DNA from: Desulfoferrobacter suflitae
GTDB lineage: Bacteria > Desulfobacterota > Syntrophobacteria > Syntrophobacterales > Syntrophobacteraceae
Assembly (NCBI RefSeq): GCF_022603395.1
Contig: NZ_JAIBKA010000004.1
Span: 310,001-374,000, forward strand
Length of the DNA: 64,000 nt
Direction of reading: 5' to 3'
Part shown: positions 1 to 8,787 of the stretch, in pieces
Position numbering within the stretch: position 1 is the first letter of the stretch
Layout of the letters: each line of letters begins with the position of its first letter
Position numbers and translations under genes: made by a program
Notes under the pieces: generated by a model
The model's database searches: none
Seen by the model: the letters and a program-made list of their open reading frames with translations, nothing else
What the model was told of the DNA's origin: nothing

Positions 1-254
1 GCAGTTCAGGCAGACTTCATTGCCTTGATGTTTCTTTTATTTTCTAGCCGATCATCGCCTCCGTGTCAACCGCATTGTTTAATCTTGAATTTTTGATCAC
101 TTCATGGTGCCACTTGGATTGCCGGCGGCACTGGGCACAGTGAAAACGTTCATTGAGGATCAGGGAGATCCATTACGCTCTTGTGTTCGCCAATGAAAAC
201 CGGTAAATAGCTGCCCGAGCTTTTGATCATTTAAACATTCTGGGAGCGGACCGC
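1..254. other. Upstream non-coding stretch
   Basis: No convincing gene is seen here. The short open frames on the minus strand are continuous with the antisense of the permease gene that follows. The stretch probably holds the promoter and leader of that gene, but I see no clear -35/-10 pair or operator. Confidence 0.4.
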
Positions 255-1475
255 GTGGATGGGACAGTAGCGGCGGTATTTGGTTTCGTCTACTTTGGCA
301 TGATCCTTGGGAGAATTCCCGGGCTGGCACTGGACCGCACCGGGATCGCGTTGCTTGGAGCCATCTTCCTGCTTGCAACCGGGAAACTCCAGCCGGAAGA
401 CGCCTGGCGCTCCATCGATGTGCCGACTATTGCCCTGCTGCTCGGCCTCATGGTGGTCTCGGCCCAATTCCGGTTGGGCGGCTTTTACGCCCACCTGACC
501 CGCCGTCTGGGCGCAATGGAGGTTTCACCTGCCCTGTTCCTGGCGCTTCTCATTTTATGTGCGGGTTTTCTTTCGGCGCTGCTGGCAAACGATATTGTCT
601 GTTTAGCCATGACTCCCGTTTTGGTGGAAGGGTGCGCCAGGCGAGGTCTCGACCCCGTTCCCTTTCTTCTGGCGCTCGCCTGCGCCGCCAATGTGGGTTC
701 GGCGGCGACTTTGATCGGCAATCCGCAAAACATGCTCATCGGCCAAACCCTTAAGCTATCGTTTGCCGCTTACCTTTTCGATGCCGCCATCCCGGTCCTC
801 CTGGGACTTGCCGCCGTGTGGTGGGTGATCCATCAAAAGGCGCGGGGCAACTGGTACAGGGAAACCCCCGTCCCAATGATCGAAGCACCTCCGTTCAATG
901 CCTGGCAGACCGGCAAGGGGTTGGTCGTTTTGACCGTGCTGATTGCGCTCTTTCTTTTTTCCCGCCTGCCGCGTGATGTGCTGGCCCTGGCAGCCGCGGG
1001 CTGGCTGCTCTCAAGCCGCCGCATGGCTTCAAGAAAAATATTGGGGCTGGTGGACTGGCAGTTGCTGGTCCTGTTCTCCGGTCTTTTCATCGTTAACCAT
1101 GTTCTGGCAGCATCCGGAATGCTGGCCGGCATCATGTCGGCGCTCCGTTCTGCAGGCATCAATATCCATAATCCCGGATGGTTGTTTGCGGTAACCGTAT
1201 TCCTTTCCAACCTGGTTTCCAATGTACCGGCAACCATGCTGTTGCTGCCGGCCGCGGTGCACCCGATGGCCGGCCCCATTCTGGCTCTGGCAAGCACCCT
1301 GGCTGGAAATCTTTTCATTGTCGGAAGCATCGCCAACATCATCGTCATCGAGCAAGCCAGAAGCCTTGACATTCATATCCGCTGGTCGGATCACGCACGA
1401 ATAGGAATCCCGGTGACCTTGATTTCCCTGGCGTTTGCTGCAGCATGGCTGTGGCTGAGATCGGCAGCAGGATAA
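255..1475 (+). CDS. SLC13/ArsB-NhaD-type ion permease
   Basis: A 406-residue polytopic inner-membrane protein with about ten hydrophobic segments. It carries features of the ion-transporter superfamily (ArsB, NhaD, citrate/SLC13 permeases): a helix-breaking SAATLIGNPQNMLIG stretch around residue 155 and a second half with the matching SNLVSNVPATMLL near residue 315. The internal pseudo-symmetry of these two loops is typical of this fold. The start is GTG at 255; no strong Shine-Dalgarno sequence is visible. It stands alone, convergent with the phosphate operon. The substrate (arsenite, sodium/proton, dicarboxylate or sulfate) cannot be told from sequence. The size is slightly short against 420-430 residues for ArsB. 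Confidence 0.8.
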   Translation: MDGTVAAVFGFVYFGMILGRIPGLALDRTGIALLGAIFLLATGKLQPEDAWRSIDVPTIALLLGLMVVSAQFRLGGFYAHLTRRLGAMEVSPALFLALLILCAGFLSALLANDIVCLAMTPVLVEGCARRGLDPVPFLLALACAANVGSAATLIGNPQNMLIGQTLKLSFAAYLFDAAIPVLLGLAAVWWVIHQKARGNWYRETPVPMIEAPPFNAWQTGKGLVVLTVLIALFLFSRLPRDVLALAAAGWLLSSRRMASRKILGLVDWQLLVLFSGLFIVNHVLAASGMLAGIMSALRSAGINIHNPGWLFAVTVFLSNLVSNVPATMLLLPAAVHPMAGPILALASTLAGNLFIVGSIANIIVIEQARSLDIHIRWSDHARIGIPVTLISLAFAAAWLWLRSAAG

Positions 1476-1487
1476 ACCGGACGACCT

Positions 1488-1507
1488 CTCAATCTTTAAA
1501 GGTTGAG
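1488..1507. terminator. Palindrome between convergent genes
   Basis: CTCAATCTTT directly followed by AAAGGTTGAG makes an almost perfect 10-bp palindrome with one mismatch. It lies 13 bases past the permease stop and between convergent genes, so a bidirectional terminator is plausible. There is no loop or long U-run, which weakens the call. Confidence 0.3.
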
Positions 1508-1657
1508 GACTGTCTTGGACAATCCGGCAACTTGCATCTTTTCAGGCAATTTTCTCGACATCCCGTTCCTCTTTCGCAAAACTCGTTCAATCATGAATTC
1601 GAGCAGCCACATCATAGGCAAGGCGAACAGTTCGGCGGCAAAACCGATATGGATCAT
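1496..1657 (-). CDS. Possible 53-aa protein
   Basis: A short frame on the same strand as, and 58 bases downstream of, the PiT gene. It begins MIHIGFAAELFALPMMWLLE, a hydrophobic stretch that could form one membrane helix, and ends with a basic tail. There is no good ribosome-binding site. It could be the last small member of the phosphate operon, a remnant of a larger membrane protein, or chance. I do not recognise it. Confidence 0.2.
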   Translation of the reverse strand: MIHIGFAAELFALPMMWLLEFMIERVLRKRNGMSRKLPEKMQVAGLSKTVLNL

Positions 1658-1715
1658 GCGAAGCGACCATCGTGAAGCTTGACGGTTTCAGCCGGGGCCA
1701 TGGGCGGGCTCAGTT

Positions 1716-2708
1716 TCAATAGCGGAAAAAATAGATGTCCCACGTGCTGTTCAAAAGCGACCAAACCCAGTCCTCCCGGGTTATCGCCCTGGTGAGGCAA
1801 AAACACAGCAGGAACGCCGCTGCCGGCGCCACCACCCAGCTTGCCGCAATTTTCTTGAGCAGATCCGTGCGCACTGTACCCATCCCTTTGAGGACACCGA
1901 CAGCGACGATTCCTCCAATGATGCAGTAGGTGGTGGAAATGGGCATCCCGAACGTGGTGAAGACCAGGACCGAAGCCGCGGCACCGAACTGTGCGGCAAA
2001 TCCCGAGAAGGGATCAAGCGGGGTGATGCCTTTGCCCACCGTCTCTATCACCCGCGAGCTCAACAGGGCGGCTCCCAGGAACAACAGCGCAGAACCCCCG
2101 AAGGAAGCCTGCATGGGACTGAGCAAGCCGGAATAGACCGCTCCACCCAGAACCGTGGCCAGTTCGTTGGCACCGGTGTTATAGGAAATCAAGACGGCAT
2201 TCATGAGCAGCAAGACATTGAGAATTCGCTCTACTACAAAGACAGGCAATTTCGCCAGAGTCTTTTCCATAACCCTGTAGATGACAAAGGCACACAGGAA
2301 GGCGCTCAGCGGTGAAACGACCCATGAGAGAGCAATGTGGAGCAGCGAATCCATATGGACTTCTATTCCGGAAGCTGCACCGGCGCCCGTCAGGCTGCCC
2401 ACGATCACCTGGTGCGAAGAAAGGGGCAGCTTCCTCCAATTGGCCGTGATGATGAGCAGCGCGGACACGACCAGAGCCACTCCCAGCACGGAAATGTTGA
2501 CCTCCAGCAAATCCCTGCCGACCGTTTTCATCACCTTCTGGCCCTGCAGGAGGATGCCCAGCAGCATCCACGGCCCGAACAGGAGAAGCGCCCTGGCGAA
2601 CCTCATGATGCCGCACCCCACACAGATACCGAGGGCGTTGGAGGTGTCGTTGGAGCCGACCACAAAGGCGATGCAGACGCACCCAATCAGAGGAATCCAT
2701 TCAATCAT
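1716..2708 (-). CDS. pit: PiT-family inorganic phosphate permease
   Basis: A 330-residue membrane protein of the PHO4/PiT family, which takes up phosphate (often as a metal-phosphate complex) with protons or sodium. The duplicated signature is visible: VGSNDTSNALG near residue 18 and YNTGANELATVLGG near residue 177, each followed by a hydrophobic helix, and the conserved LPLSSHQVIVGSLTGAG and MPISTTYCIIGGIVAVG loops. At 330 residues it is a short PiT of the bacterial/archaeal kind. It is the third gene of an operon with the DUF47 protein (10-base gap) and the CBS protein, the usual setting for DUF47-regulated PiT. Confidence 0.9.
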   Translation of the reverse strand: MIEWIPLIGCVCIAFVVGSNDTSNALGICVGCGIMRFARALLLFGPWMLLGILLQGQKVMKTVGRDLLEVNISVLGVALVVSALLIITANWRKLPLSSHQVIVGSLTGAGAASGIEVHMDSLLHIALSWVVSPLSAFLCAFVIYRVMEKTLAKLPVFVVERILNVLLLMNAVLISYNTGANELATVLGGAVYSGLLSPMQASFGGSALLFLGAALLSSRVIETVGKGITPLDPFSGFAAQFGAAASVLVFTTFGMPISTTYCIIGGIVAVGVLKGMGTVRTDLLKKIAASWVVAPAAAFLLCFCLTRAITREDWVWSLLNSTWDIYFFRY

Positions 2709-2718
2709 GATACCGGTT

Positions 2719-3345
2719 CTACTTCATGCTCACATTGATGATATCCAGGCAGTCGCTCGCATCCTCTATCTCGTCACTGATACCCACCAGATTGGATATG
2801 AAATCGGAAAGCGCTTTCCCTTCCCAAAAGTCCTGCACCCTAATTCCCCGCAGGACTTTGCTGATATAAACCTTCATGTCATCTACTTTTTTCTCGTAGA
2901 TCCTGATCGCCAGCGTTTTGTCCTTGAGGGCTTCGCCCTTGAGCATGGCCTGAAACGTAATGTACAGCATTTCAGCCATCCTCAAGTTGAGGACCGCGAT
3001 GCGGGTGCATTCATAAAGGATTTCGCCCTCGAGGACCAGGTCGCGATAATAGCGCGACGCAGCCTTGAGCAGGTCGAAAACCTCATCGACGGTCTCCACA
3101 AATTTCAGAAGATTCGGGCGGAGATAGGGCAGAAATGCGCCTTCGTAAATGTTGCCGATGATTTCCCGCCGAACAATGTCCCCTTCACGCTCGAGGTCTC
3201 CCACCGTCTCCATCAGCCTGAAATCCCTTTTCTCCAACGCTTCGCGGAAGGCCTCACAGGCGGAACACAAGAGCTGCACGTGCCGGGTCATATGGTCGAG
3301 CGCCTTCTGTTCCTTCTTGCCGAATGAGAGCAGTTCTTTGAACAT
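2719..3345 (-). CDS. DUF47 (PhoU-like) phosphate-transport accessory protein
   Basis: A 208-residue all-helical cytoplasmic protein of the DUF47/TIGR00153 family, distant relatives of PhoU. It starts MFKELLSFGKKEQKALDHM and holds the ExxGD motif METVGDLEREGDIVRREII that resembles the metal-binding helices of PhoU. In many bacteria this gene is paired with a PiT permease and is thought to control its activity. Here it starts one base after the stop of the CBS gene and is followed after 10 bases by pit, so translation of the three is probably coupled. Confidence 0.88.
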   Translation of the reverse strand: MFKELLSFGKKEQKALDHMTRHVQLLCSACEAFREALEKRDFRLMETVGDLEREGDIVRREIIGNIYEGAFLPYLRPNLLKFVETVDEVFDLLKAASRYYRDLVLEGEILYECTRIAVLNLRMAEMLYITFQAMLKGEALKDKTLAIRIYEKKVDDMKVYISKVLRGIRVQDFWEGKALSDFISNLVGISDEIEDASDCLDIINVSMK

Positions 3346-3346
3346 G

Positions 3347-3739
3347 TCATTTCCTCGCCCTTAAAATGAGGCTGCTTTGCATGGCATCGATCAGGGAAAA
3401 AACCCCCAAAATCTGCTCTCCCTCACACACGAAAACGCGCGCCACACCCTTCTCTTCCATGATACTGGCTGCATCCAGCACACTGGTCCCCTTCGCCATG
3501 CAATACAAGGGTCTCGATGCAATTTCCGCCACTCTCACGGACCCCGGATCAAGGTGCTTGGCGAGAACCCTGAAGACCACATCGCGCGCTGTGACCACGC
3601 CCGGCATCTTCTCGCGCTTTGAGGGCTTCACCACCAGGGACCTGATGCGTTTGTCAACCATCCGTTCGATGGCGTCATAAACGCTTGCATCCCCATCGAT
3701 ATACTCCACTTTACTGGTCATAAATTCCTGGACTTCCAT
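3347..3739 (-). CDS. Tandem CBS-domain protein
   Basis: A 130-residue protein made of two CBS motifs: MEVQEFMTSKVEYIDGDASV at the start, the first repeat ending in PGVVTARDVVFRVL, and the second with VLDAASIMEEKGVARVFV and ILGVFSLIDAM. CBS pairs bind adenosine nucleotides and act as energy sensors. The ATG at 3739 is chosen over an upstream TTG because GGAGGAGG lies just ahead of it. It is the first gene of the phosphate operon, so it may tune PiT/DUF47 to the nucleotide pool; that role is inferred from position only. Confidence 0.85.
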   Translation of the reverse strand: MEVQEFMTSKVEYIDGDASVYDAIERMVDKRIRSLVVKPSKREKMPGVVTARDVVFRVLAKHLDPGSVRVAEIASRPLYCMAKGTSVLDAASIMEEKGVARVFVCEGEQILGVFSLIDAMQSSLILRARK

Positions 3740-4146
3740 CGCCTCCTCCAATCAGTGTTTTTCTACTCACGGTTCACCGCCACCCTGGTCGGCAAATAAC
3801 GCACATGTTCATATAGAAACCAGCAAGATCAGCGGCAGTACAGACTACCATGGCATTCACCGGCCCTCGCCGCGCGCCGCAAAGATGGGCGAACGCACAT
3901 AATTCGAGTGCGTCGAGTTCCCATAGACACAGAAGTTGCTGCGTCACATTGCCGGAAACGCGGAAAGCGCACCTTGCACCGGCAAGATGATTTGTATCGG
4001 GCTGCGCCGGTGTAACAAGCGTACTCAAAGGGCCGCCAGTTGCACTCTAAATCAGAAGGTTGTGCGGCGGGCACGGCGGAACGAACGGGGCAGTCAGTCA
4101 ATTTGCCAATCGGCTCCCGGCGTCGCAGGGTGTAAGGGCTTGCCGC
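3740..4146. other. Intergenic stretch without a recognised gene
   Basis: About 400 bases between divergently oriented upstream ends of nothing obvious: the CBS operon starts at its left edge and the serine-hydrolase gene ends at its right. Minus-strand frames of 84-90 codons here show no family resemblance, no ribosome-binding site and no plausible domain. The promoter of the phosphate operon should lie near 3750-3800. Confidence 0.4.
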
Positions 4147-5070
4147 TCACCCTGCCAGGTTGAGGCGCCGCCGCATGCAGTCATAAACCAGGGCGGAGAC
4201 TTCCCGGATGACATTGCCGCGGTCCCGCATCCAGGCGCCGTAATTGCGTGCACGACGATTTTTTTGGATGATGCCGATAAAGGTATATGGACAGGGTTTG
4301 CCGTTGCAGTCCCTGGCCACCAGCAGGCCCATGTCTCCACATAAGTGAGCGGTAGTGCCGCTTTTGTGATAGAGCTTGACATCTGCAGGCAGTACTGCGT
4401 CCCTGATGCGGTTGCGGCTGGGCATCCCCATGTAGTGCATGATCTCACTGGCATGCGGCAGCCGGTCGTGGTGCATGGCGTAGAGGAAACGGCTGTAATC
4501 GTGAGCCGAAGCCTTATTGCGATAAGTCCGGCCGTTTTTGGGAATGTATTCAACGATGGAGGTCTGCTGGAAGATGCCGCCCGCATAGCGCTTGAGTACC
4601 CGCTCGACCTCGCGCGGCCGCTGATTCACCGGTCGATTGCCCCCTACCCGGTTGATGAAAAAATTTGAGGCCGCATTGTCACTGTCCCGGATCATCGCCT
4701 GCATTTTCAGCCGAACCTGTCTATCGTAAGGGTAGCGCCACTGGTTCTCCTGGTGGCGAAAGAAATAGGCCTGGGCCAAGAACGGTTTGATCATGCTGGC
4801 CGCCTGCAGGGGCCGATTTTCATTGATCGAAACCAGCTTCTGACCGGTCGTGAAATCATAGACCGACCATGCGGTGATCTCGTCCGCTGGGACGCGCCCG
4901 GTCCGGCGCAGCTTTCGAACGTAGCTGTTCACTTGCTGGTTGAGTGCCCCTCTGTGATCGGCGAACACCGGTAGCGGCGAGCAGCACAGCAGCCCGGTGG
5001 CAGCCGCACCGCCGAGCACTTGCAGGAAATGCCTGCGGGTCATGAGCTCTGGTGGATGGATTCGTGACAT
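4147..5070 (-). CDS. Exported class A beta-lactamase-like serine hydrolase
   Basis: A 307-residue protein with a twin-arginine-type leader: TRRHFLQVLGG at residues 11-20, a hydrophobic core, then a likely cleavage after PVFA near residue 37. The penicillin-binding fold motifs are present: SMIK (Ser92, Lys95), SDN at 130-132 and KSG at 236-238. I cannot find the ExxLN omega-loop motif that carries the deacylating glutamate of true class A beta-lactamases, so a DD-peptidase-like or other serine hydrolase role is as likely as antibiotic hydrolysis. It acts in the periplasm. GAGGTAAGG precedes the ATG. It is monocistronic. Confidence 0.75.
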   Translation of the reverse strand: MSRIHPPELMTRRHFLQVLGGAAATGLLCCSPLPVFADHRGALNQQVNSYVRKLRRTGRVPADEITAWSVYDFTTGQKLVSINENRPLQAASMIKPFLAQAYFFRHQENQWRYPYDRQVRLKMQAMIRDSDNAASNFFINRVGGNRPVNQRPREVERVLKRYAGGIFQQTSIVEYIPKNGRTYRNKASAHDYSRFLYAMHHDRLPHASEIMHYMGMPSRNRIRDAVLPADVKLYHKSGTTAHLCGDMGLLVARDCNGKPCPYTFIGIIQKNRRARNYGAWMRDRGNVIREVSALVYDCMRRRLNLAG

Positions 5071-5230
5071 AACGCCTTACCTCTTTACCCGAAAATTCAC
5101 AACAGCGATGAAAGTGGACCGGGAAGGCCCTTTGGCTGCGTCAGCAGTCCGTAAAATACCACGATCACCGGGCGAATTTAAGTGAATTCGAAGCTCGCTG
5201 CCGCCTTGACTTGCCTAAGGCGGTTTAATC

Positions 5231-5244
5231 TTGACTTAAATCAA
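5231..5244. promoter_or_regulatory. FNR/CRP-family binding palindrome upstream of hcp
   Basis: TTGAC-TTAA-ATCAA, a near-perfect match to the FNR-type consensus TTGAT-N4-ATCAA, centred about 105 bases before the hcp start. In sulfate reducers hcp is controlled by the CRP/FNR-family regulator HcpR, which recognises related palindromes, so this is the likely operator. The regulator gene itself is not in the window. Confidence 0.6.
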
Positions 5245-5342
5245 AGCATCCATTTTAAGAAAAGATTAATGTCTGTCTTTGTGTTGCTCAGAGTCCCCCA
5301 AAACGATGCACTTTTCAGAACCGGACAAAAAAGGAGAACCTC

Positions 5343-6971
5343 ATGTTTTGTTTCCAGTGTGAACAAACGGCTAAAGGTGAAGGCTGCACCAAGATCGGCG
5401 TGTGTGGAAAGCAACCCGACGTGGCCGCCCTGCAGGACCTTCTCGTGCATGCCCTGAAAGGGCTGTCGTTGTATGCCGTGGAAGGCCGAAAAGTAGGGGT
5501 GACCGATGCGGAGGTCAATACCTTCACCTGTGAGGCCACCTTTTCCACCTTGACCAACGTGGACTTCGACCCGCAGCGCTTTGTGCAGTTGATCGACCGC
5601 TGCGTGCAACTGCGCGAGGCTCTCAAAGAAAAGGTTCGTGCCACAGGCGGCAGGGTCGATTTCACCCAGGCGGCCGCCACCTTCAAACCCGATCGGACCC
5701 TGGACGCACTGGTCAAGCAGGGCGAGGCGGTCGGCATCAAGTCGGAACCCGACCTCAATGCGGATATCCTTTCCCTTCGGGAAACGCTGGTCTACGGACT
5801 CAAGGGCGTTGCCGCCTACGCGGACCACGCGCACATCCTCGGGCAGGAAGACGAAGCGGTGTATGCCTTTATTCACGAAGGGCTGGCCGCAACGCTCGAT
5901 GCAAATCTCGGCCTGGAGGACTGGGTCAAGTTGGTTCTGCAATGCGGTGAGGTGAATCTGCGCGCCATGGAACTGCTGGACGCGGCCAACACCGGAGTCT
6001 ACGGTCATCCGGTTCCGACCCGGGTGCCCCTTGGCGCCAAGCCTGGCAAAGCCATCCTGGTTTCGGGCCATGACCTCAAGGACCTGGAAATTTTGCTTAA
6101 GCAGACCGAAGGCAAGGGCATCAACGTGTACACTCACGGTGAAATGCTGCCCTGTCACGGCTACCCCGAGCTCAAGAAATATCCCCATTTCTACGGCCAC
6201 TTCGGCACCGCCTGGCAGAATCAGACCAAAGAATTTGCCGAATTTCCGGGAGCCATCCTGATGACCACCAACTGCATTCAAAAGCCGCGCGAATCGTATC
6301 AGGAGAATATTTTCACCACCGGCCTGGTGGGCTGGCCCGGGGTGACCCACATCGCCGACAAGGATTTCGCCCCGGTCATTGAAAAGGCCCTTGCCCTGCC
6401 CGGGTTCAAGGAAGCCACCAACGGTCGTCAGGTGATGTGCGGATTCGGCAGAAACGCGGTCCTGGGCGTCGCCGACAAGGTGGTCGAAGCGGTGAAAAGC
6501 GGCGCCATCCGCCACTTCTTTCTGGTAGCCGGGTGCGACGGCGCCAAGCCGGGACGCAACTATTACACGGAATTTGTGGAAAAGGTCCCCAAAGACTGCG
6601 TGGTCTTGACCCTGGCGTGCGGCAAGTTTCGCTTCTTCGACAAGAACCTGGGCGACATCGGCGGCATCCCGCGGCTGTTGGACATCGGCCAGTGCAATGA
6701 CGCCTACTCGGCCATCCAAATCGCCGTGGCCCTGTCCAAAGCCTTCAATGTCGGGGTGAACGAGCTGCCCCTTTCCATGATCCTTTCCTGGTACGAGCAG
6801 AAGGCGGTGGCCATCCTGCTCACCCTGCTGCACCTCGGCATCAAAGGGATCCGTCTGGGTCCGTCGCTGCCCGCCTTCATCACGCCCAACGTGCTCGATG
6901 TGCTGGTCAAAAATTTCGACATCAAGCCCATCACCACCCCCGACGAGGATTTGAAAGCCATCCTGGGTTAA
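5343..6971 (+). CDS. hcp: Hybrid cluster protein (hydroxylamine reductase / S-nitrosylase type)
   Basis: A 542-residue cytoplasmic iron-sulfur protein. The N-terminal MFCFQCEQTAKGEGCTKIGV gives Cys3-x2-Cys6-x8-Cys15-x5-Cys21, the spacing of the strict-anaerobe class that binds a [4Fe-4S] cluster. The hybrid Fe-S-O cluster region follows, including the later Cys-containing stretches TTNCIQKP, VAGCDG and TLACGKFRF. The family reduces hydroxylamine in vitro and reduces NO to N2O in the cell. AAAGGAGAACCTC supplies a strong ribosome-binding site. It is preceded by an FNR-type site and followed by an fprA-type flavoprotein, so the pair looks like a nitrosative-stress unit. Confidence 0.95.
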   Translation: MFCFQCEQTAKGEGCTKIGVCGKQPDVAALQDLLVHALKGLSLYAVEGRKVGVTDAEVNTFTCEATFSTLTNVDFDPQRFVQLIDRCVQLREALKEKVRATGGRVDFTQAAATFKPDRTLDALVKQGEAVGIKSEPDLNADILSLRETLVYGLKGVAAYADHAHILGQEDEAVYAFIHEGLAATLDANLGLEDWVKLVLQCGEVNLRAMELLDAANTGVYGHPVPTRVPLGAKPGKAILVSGHDLKDLEILLKQTEGKGINVYTHGEMLPCHGYPELKKYPHFYGHFGTAWQNQTKEFAEFPGAILMTTNCIQKPRESYQENIFTTGLVGWPGVTHIADKDFAPVIEKALALPGFKEATNGRQVMCGFGRNAVLGVADKVVEAVKSGAIRHFFLVAGCDGAKPGRNYYTEFVEKVPKDCVVLTLACGKFRFFDKNLGDIGGIPRLLDIGQCNDAYSAIQIAVALSKAFNVGVNELPLSMILSWYEQKAVAILLTLLHLGIKGIRLGPSLPAFITPNVLDVLVKNFDIKPITTPDEDLKAILG

Positions 6972-6996
6972 GGCCCGCCGGGGGGGGACAATCTGT

Positions 6997-7027
6997 CGTT
7001 GGTTCAAGTCTCCGACTTGAACCAACG
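6997..7027. terminator. Perfect 14-bp hairpin after hcp
   Basis: CGTTGGTTCAAGTC, a TCC loop, then its exact reverse complement. It starts 25 bases after the hcp stop codon. The stem is strong enough to terminate or to stabilise the hcp transcript, but the following bases are G-rich rather than U-rich, so it is not a classical intrinsic terminator. Confidence 0.5.
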
Positions 7028-7193
7028 GGGAGGCTGGGGACTCCGCCATTCCCGCGGTGAACCGCTACGAAATTTTCAGTGCAAAACACTATGACACGGG
7101 CTCAGCCGGCGTCATAACTTGACGGGACATCGCGCTTTGAGCCGGCATCAATCACTCCAAGCCGTAATGCACCAAAACAATCGGAGGATCAAA

Positions 7194-8381
7194 ATGAGCT
7201 TCAATATTCGCGATCAGATCGCCTGGGTCGGTAAAATCGACTGGGAACTGCGAAAATTTCACGGAGAAGAATATTCCACCCATCGAGGCACCACCTACAA
7301 TTCGTATCTCGTGCAGGACGAAAAGACGGTCCTCATCGACACGGTGTGGGAACCGTTCAGCCGGGAATTCCTGGAGAACCTCAGAAGACGGATCGATCTC
7401 AAGAAAATCGATTTGATCGTAGCCAACCATGCCGAAATCGATCACAGCGGCGGCCTCGCCGATCTGCTGCGGGAAATTCCCGATACCCCCATCTATTGCA
7501 CGGCAAACGGGCTCAAATCGTTCAAAGGGCTTTTCCACCAGGACTGGAATTTCAAGCCGGTAAAAACCGGGGAGAAGGTTTCCATCGGTTCGCGCGACCT
7601 GGTTTTCATCGAAGCCCCCATGCTCCACTGGCCGGACAGCATGTTCTGCTATCTGACCGGGGACAACATTTTGTTCAGCAACGATGCCTTCGGCCAGCAT
7701 TACGCTTCCGAGCTCATGTACAACGACCTGGTCGATCGAACCGAGCTCTACCAGGAATGTATCAAGTATTACGCCAACATCCTGACACCGTTCAGCAAGC
7801 TGGTGGACAGGAAGATCAAGGAAGTCGTGGCCATGAACGTACCCGTGGACATGATCTGCACCAGCCACGGAGTCATCTGGCGCGACGATCCGCTCCAGAT
7901 CGTGAACCAATATGCCCAATGGGCCGACGATTACCAGGAAAACCAGATCTCGCTGCTGTACGATTCCATGTGGCAGGGCACCAGAAAAATGGCCGAAGCC
8001 ATCGCCGGAGGAATCCACGCAGCCGATGGAGACGTCACCATCAAACTGTTCAACACCGCCCGTTCCGACAAAAACGACGTGATCACGGAAGTCTTCAAGT
8101 CCAAAGCCATCCTTGTCGGGTCACCCACCATCAACAAGGGAATCCTCTCCTCCATCGCCGGCATTCTGGAGGAAATCCGCGGTCTCGGCTTCAAAAGGAA
8201 AAAGGCGGCGGCCTTCGGCGCCTACGGTTGGAGCGGCGAGTCCGTCAAGATGATCGTCCAGAAGCTCGAAGAAGCGGGCTTTGACATCGTCGGCGAAGGC
8301 ATTCGCGAGATGTGGAATCCCGATGAGCCGGCGCTGGAACGGTGCACGTGCTTTGGCCGCGAACTGGCGGGCAAGCTGTGA
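7194..8381 (+). CDS. fprA: A-type flavoprotein (NO/O2 reductase, FprA/NorV-like)
   Basis: A 395-residue flavodiiron protein that reduces NO to N2O or O2 to water in the cytoplasm. The N-terminal metallo-beta-lactamase-like domain has the diiron ligands NHAEIDH, then MLHWPDSMF, SNDAFGQH and TSHGVIW. The C-terminal flavodoxin domain starts near residue 250 with the FMN phosphate loop YDSMWQGTRKMA. There is no rubredoxin extension, unlike NorV. The ATG at 7194 is chosen because GGAGG sits just upstream; an in-frame extension to 7119 has no ribosome-binding site. It follows hcp, consistent with a joint role against NO or oxygen. Confidence 0.93.
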   Translation: MSFNIRDQIAWVGKIDWELRKFHGEEYSTHRGTTYNSYLVQDEKTVLIDTVWEPFSREFLENLRRRIDLKKIDLIVANHAEIDHSGGLADLLREIPDTPIYCTANGLKSFKGLFHQDWNFKPVKTGEKVSIGSRDLVFIEAPMLHWPDSMFCYLTGDNILFSNDAFGQHYASELMYNDLVDRTELYQECIKYYANILTPFSKLVDRKIKEVVAMNVPVDMICTSHGVIWRDDPLQIVNQYAQWADDYQENQISLLYDSMWQGTRKMAEAIAGGIHAADGDVTIKLFNTARSDKNDVITEVFKSKAILVGSPTINKGILSSIAGILEEIRGLGFKRKKAAAFGAYGWSGESVKMIVQKLEEAGFDIVGEGIREMWNPDEPALERCTCFGRELAGKL

Positions 8382-8478
8382 CGACAGGGTGACACGGGGA
8401 CCAATCATCGTAGAGCAGGCTATACCTGTTGCACTATTTCCAACGTGCAAGACATTGACTCAATTGTATCATATTTTA

Positions 8479-8512
8479 GTGTCTGATTTATTCCGTGGAT
8501 TCAATCAGACAC
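8479..8512. promoter_or_regulatory. Inverted repeat operator upstream of AbrB/VapC remnant
   Basis: GTGTCTGATT at 8479-8488 and its exact complement AATCAGACAC at 8503-8512, 14 bases apart, end 22 bases before the AbrB-type antitoxin start. Antitoxins of this class bind such inverted repeats to autoregulate their operon, so this is probably the surviving operator of the decayed module. Confidence 0.5.
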
Positions 8513-8533
8513 TAACTTATCGAGGAGGATGTC

Positions 8534-8787
8534 ATGGCTATGGTTACCGCTTCCTCACGGGGGCGGATCGTCATTGCCGGTGATATCCGCCGCCGGCTCA
8601 ACATCACCCCGGGGAACAAGCTTCTGCTCAAAGTCGCAGGTGATCAGGCGGCTCGGTTATCCAACCTTTGCCGGATGATCCCATTGAGGCCTTCTGCGGT
8701 TAATTCAGTGAAGGCGATTCCTTGACCGAGGTCTTGATGGATAGCCGCCGGCGGGAGCGTGAGCGTGAATCCGCAAAGACTGCTTGA
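8534..8787 (+). pseudogene. Frameshifted AbrB/SpoVT-type antitoxin
   Basis: Starts after a good GAGGAGG site and encodes a swapped-hairpin AbrB domain (MAMVTASSRGRIVIAGDIRR, then LNITPGNKLLLKV). After about residue 42 the original frame is lost: a second frame continues with PLPDDPIEAFCG, a TAA stop, then FSEGDSLTEVLMDSRRRERE to a TGA at 8787. Antitoxins of this family commonly end in such an acidic/basic helix. So there is one frameshift and one nonsense change. As annotated in one frame, the product would be a 63-residue protein with a foreign tail. The 3' end overlaps the VapC start as in intact modules. Confidence 0.7.

Noticed and set aside
3774-4101. Minus-strand frames of 84-90 codons between the phosphate operon and the serine hydrolase
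   Set aside because: Overlapping frames with no family resemblance and no ribosome-binding site.
6997-7027. Hairpin after hcp as part of a tRNA or riboswitch
   Set aside because: It is a single perfect stem with a three-base loop and no cloverleaf or aptamer-like surrounding structure.
5241-7049. 602-codon open frame on the minus strand opposite hcp
   Set aside because: It is the antisense of a well-recognised hcp gene, has no ribosome-binding site and repetitive Gly/Val/Asp-rich composition produced by third-position G/C bias.
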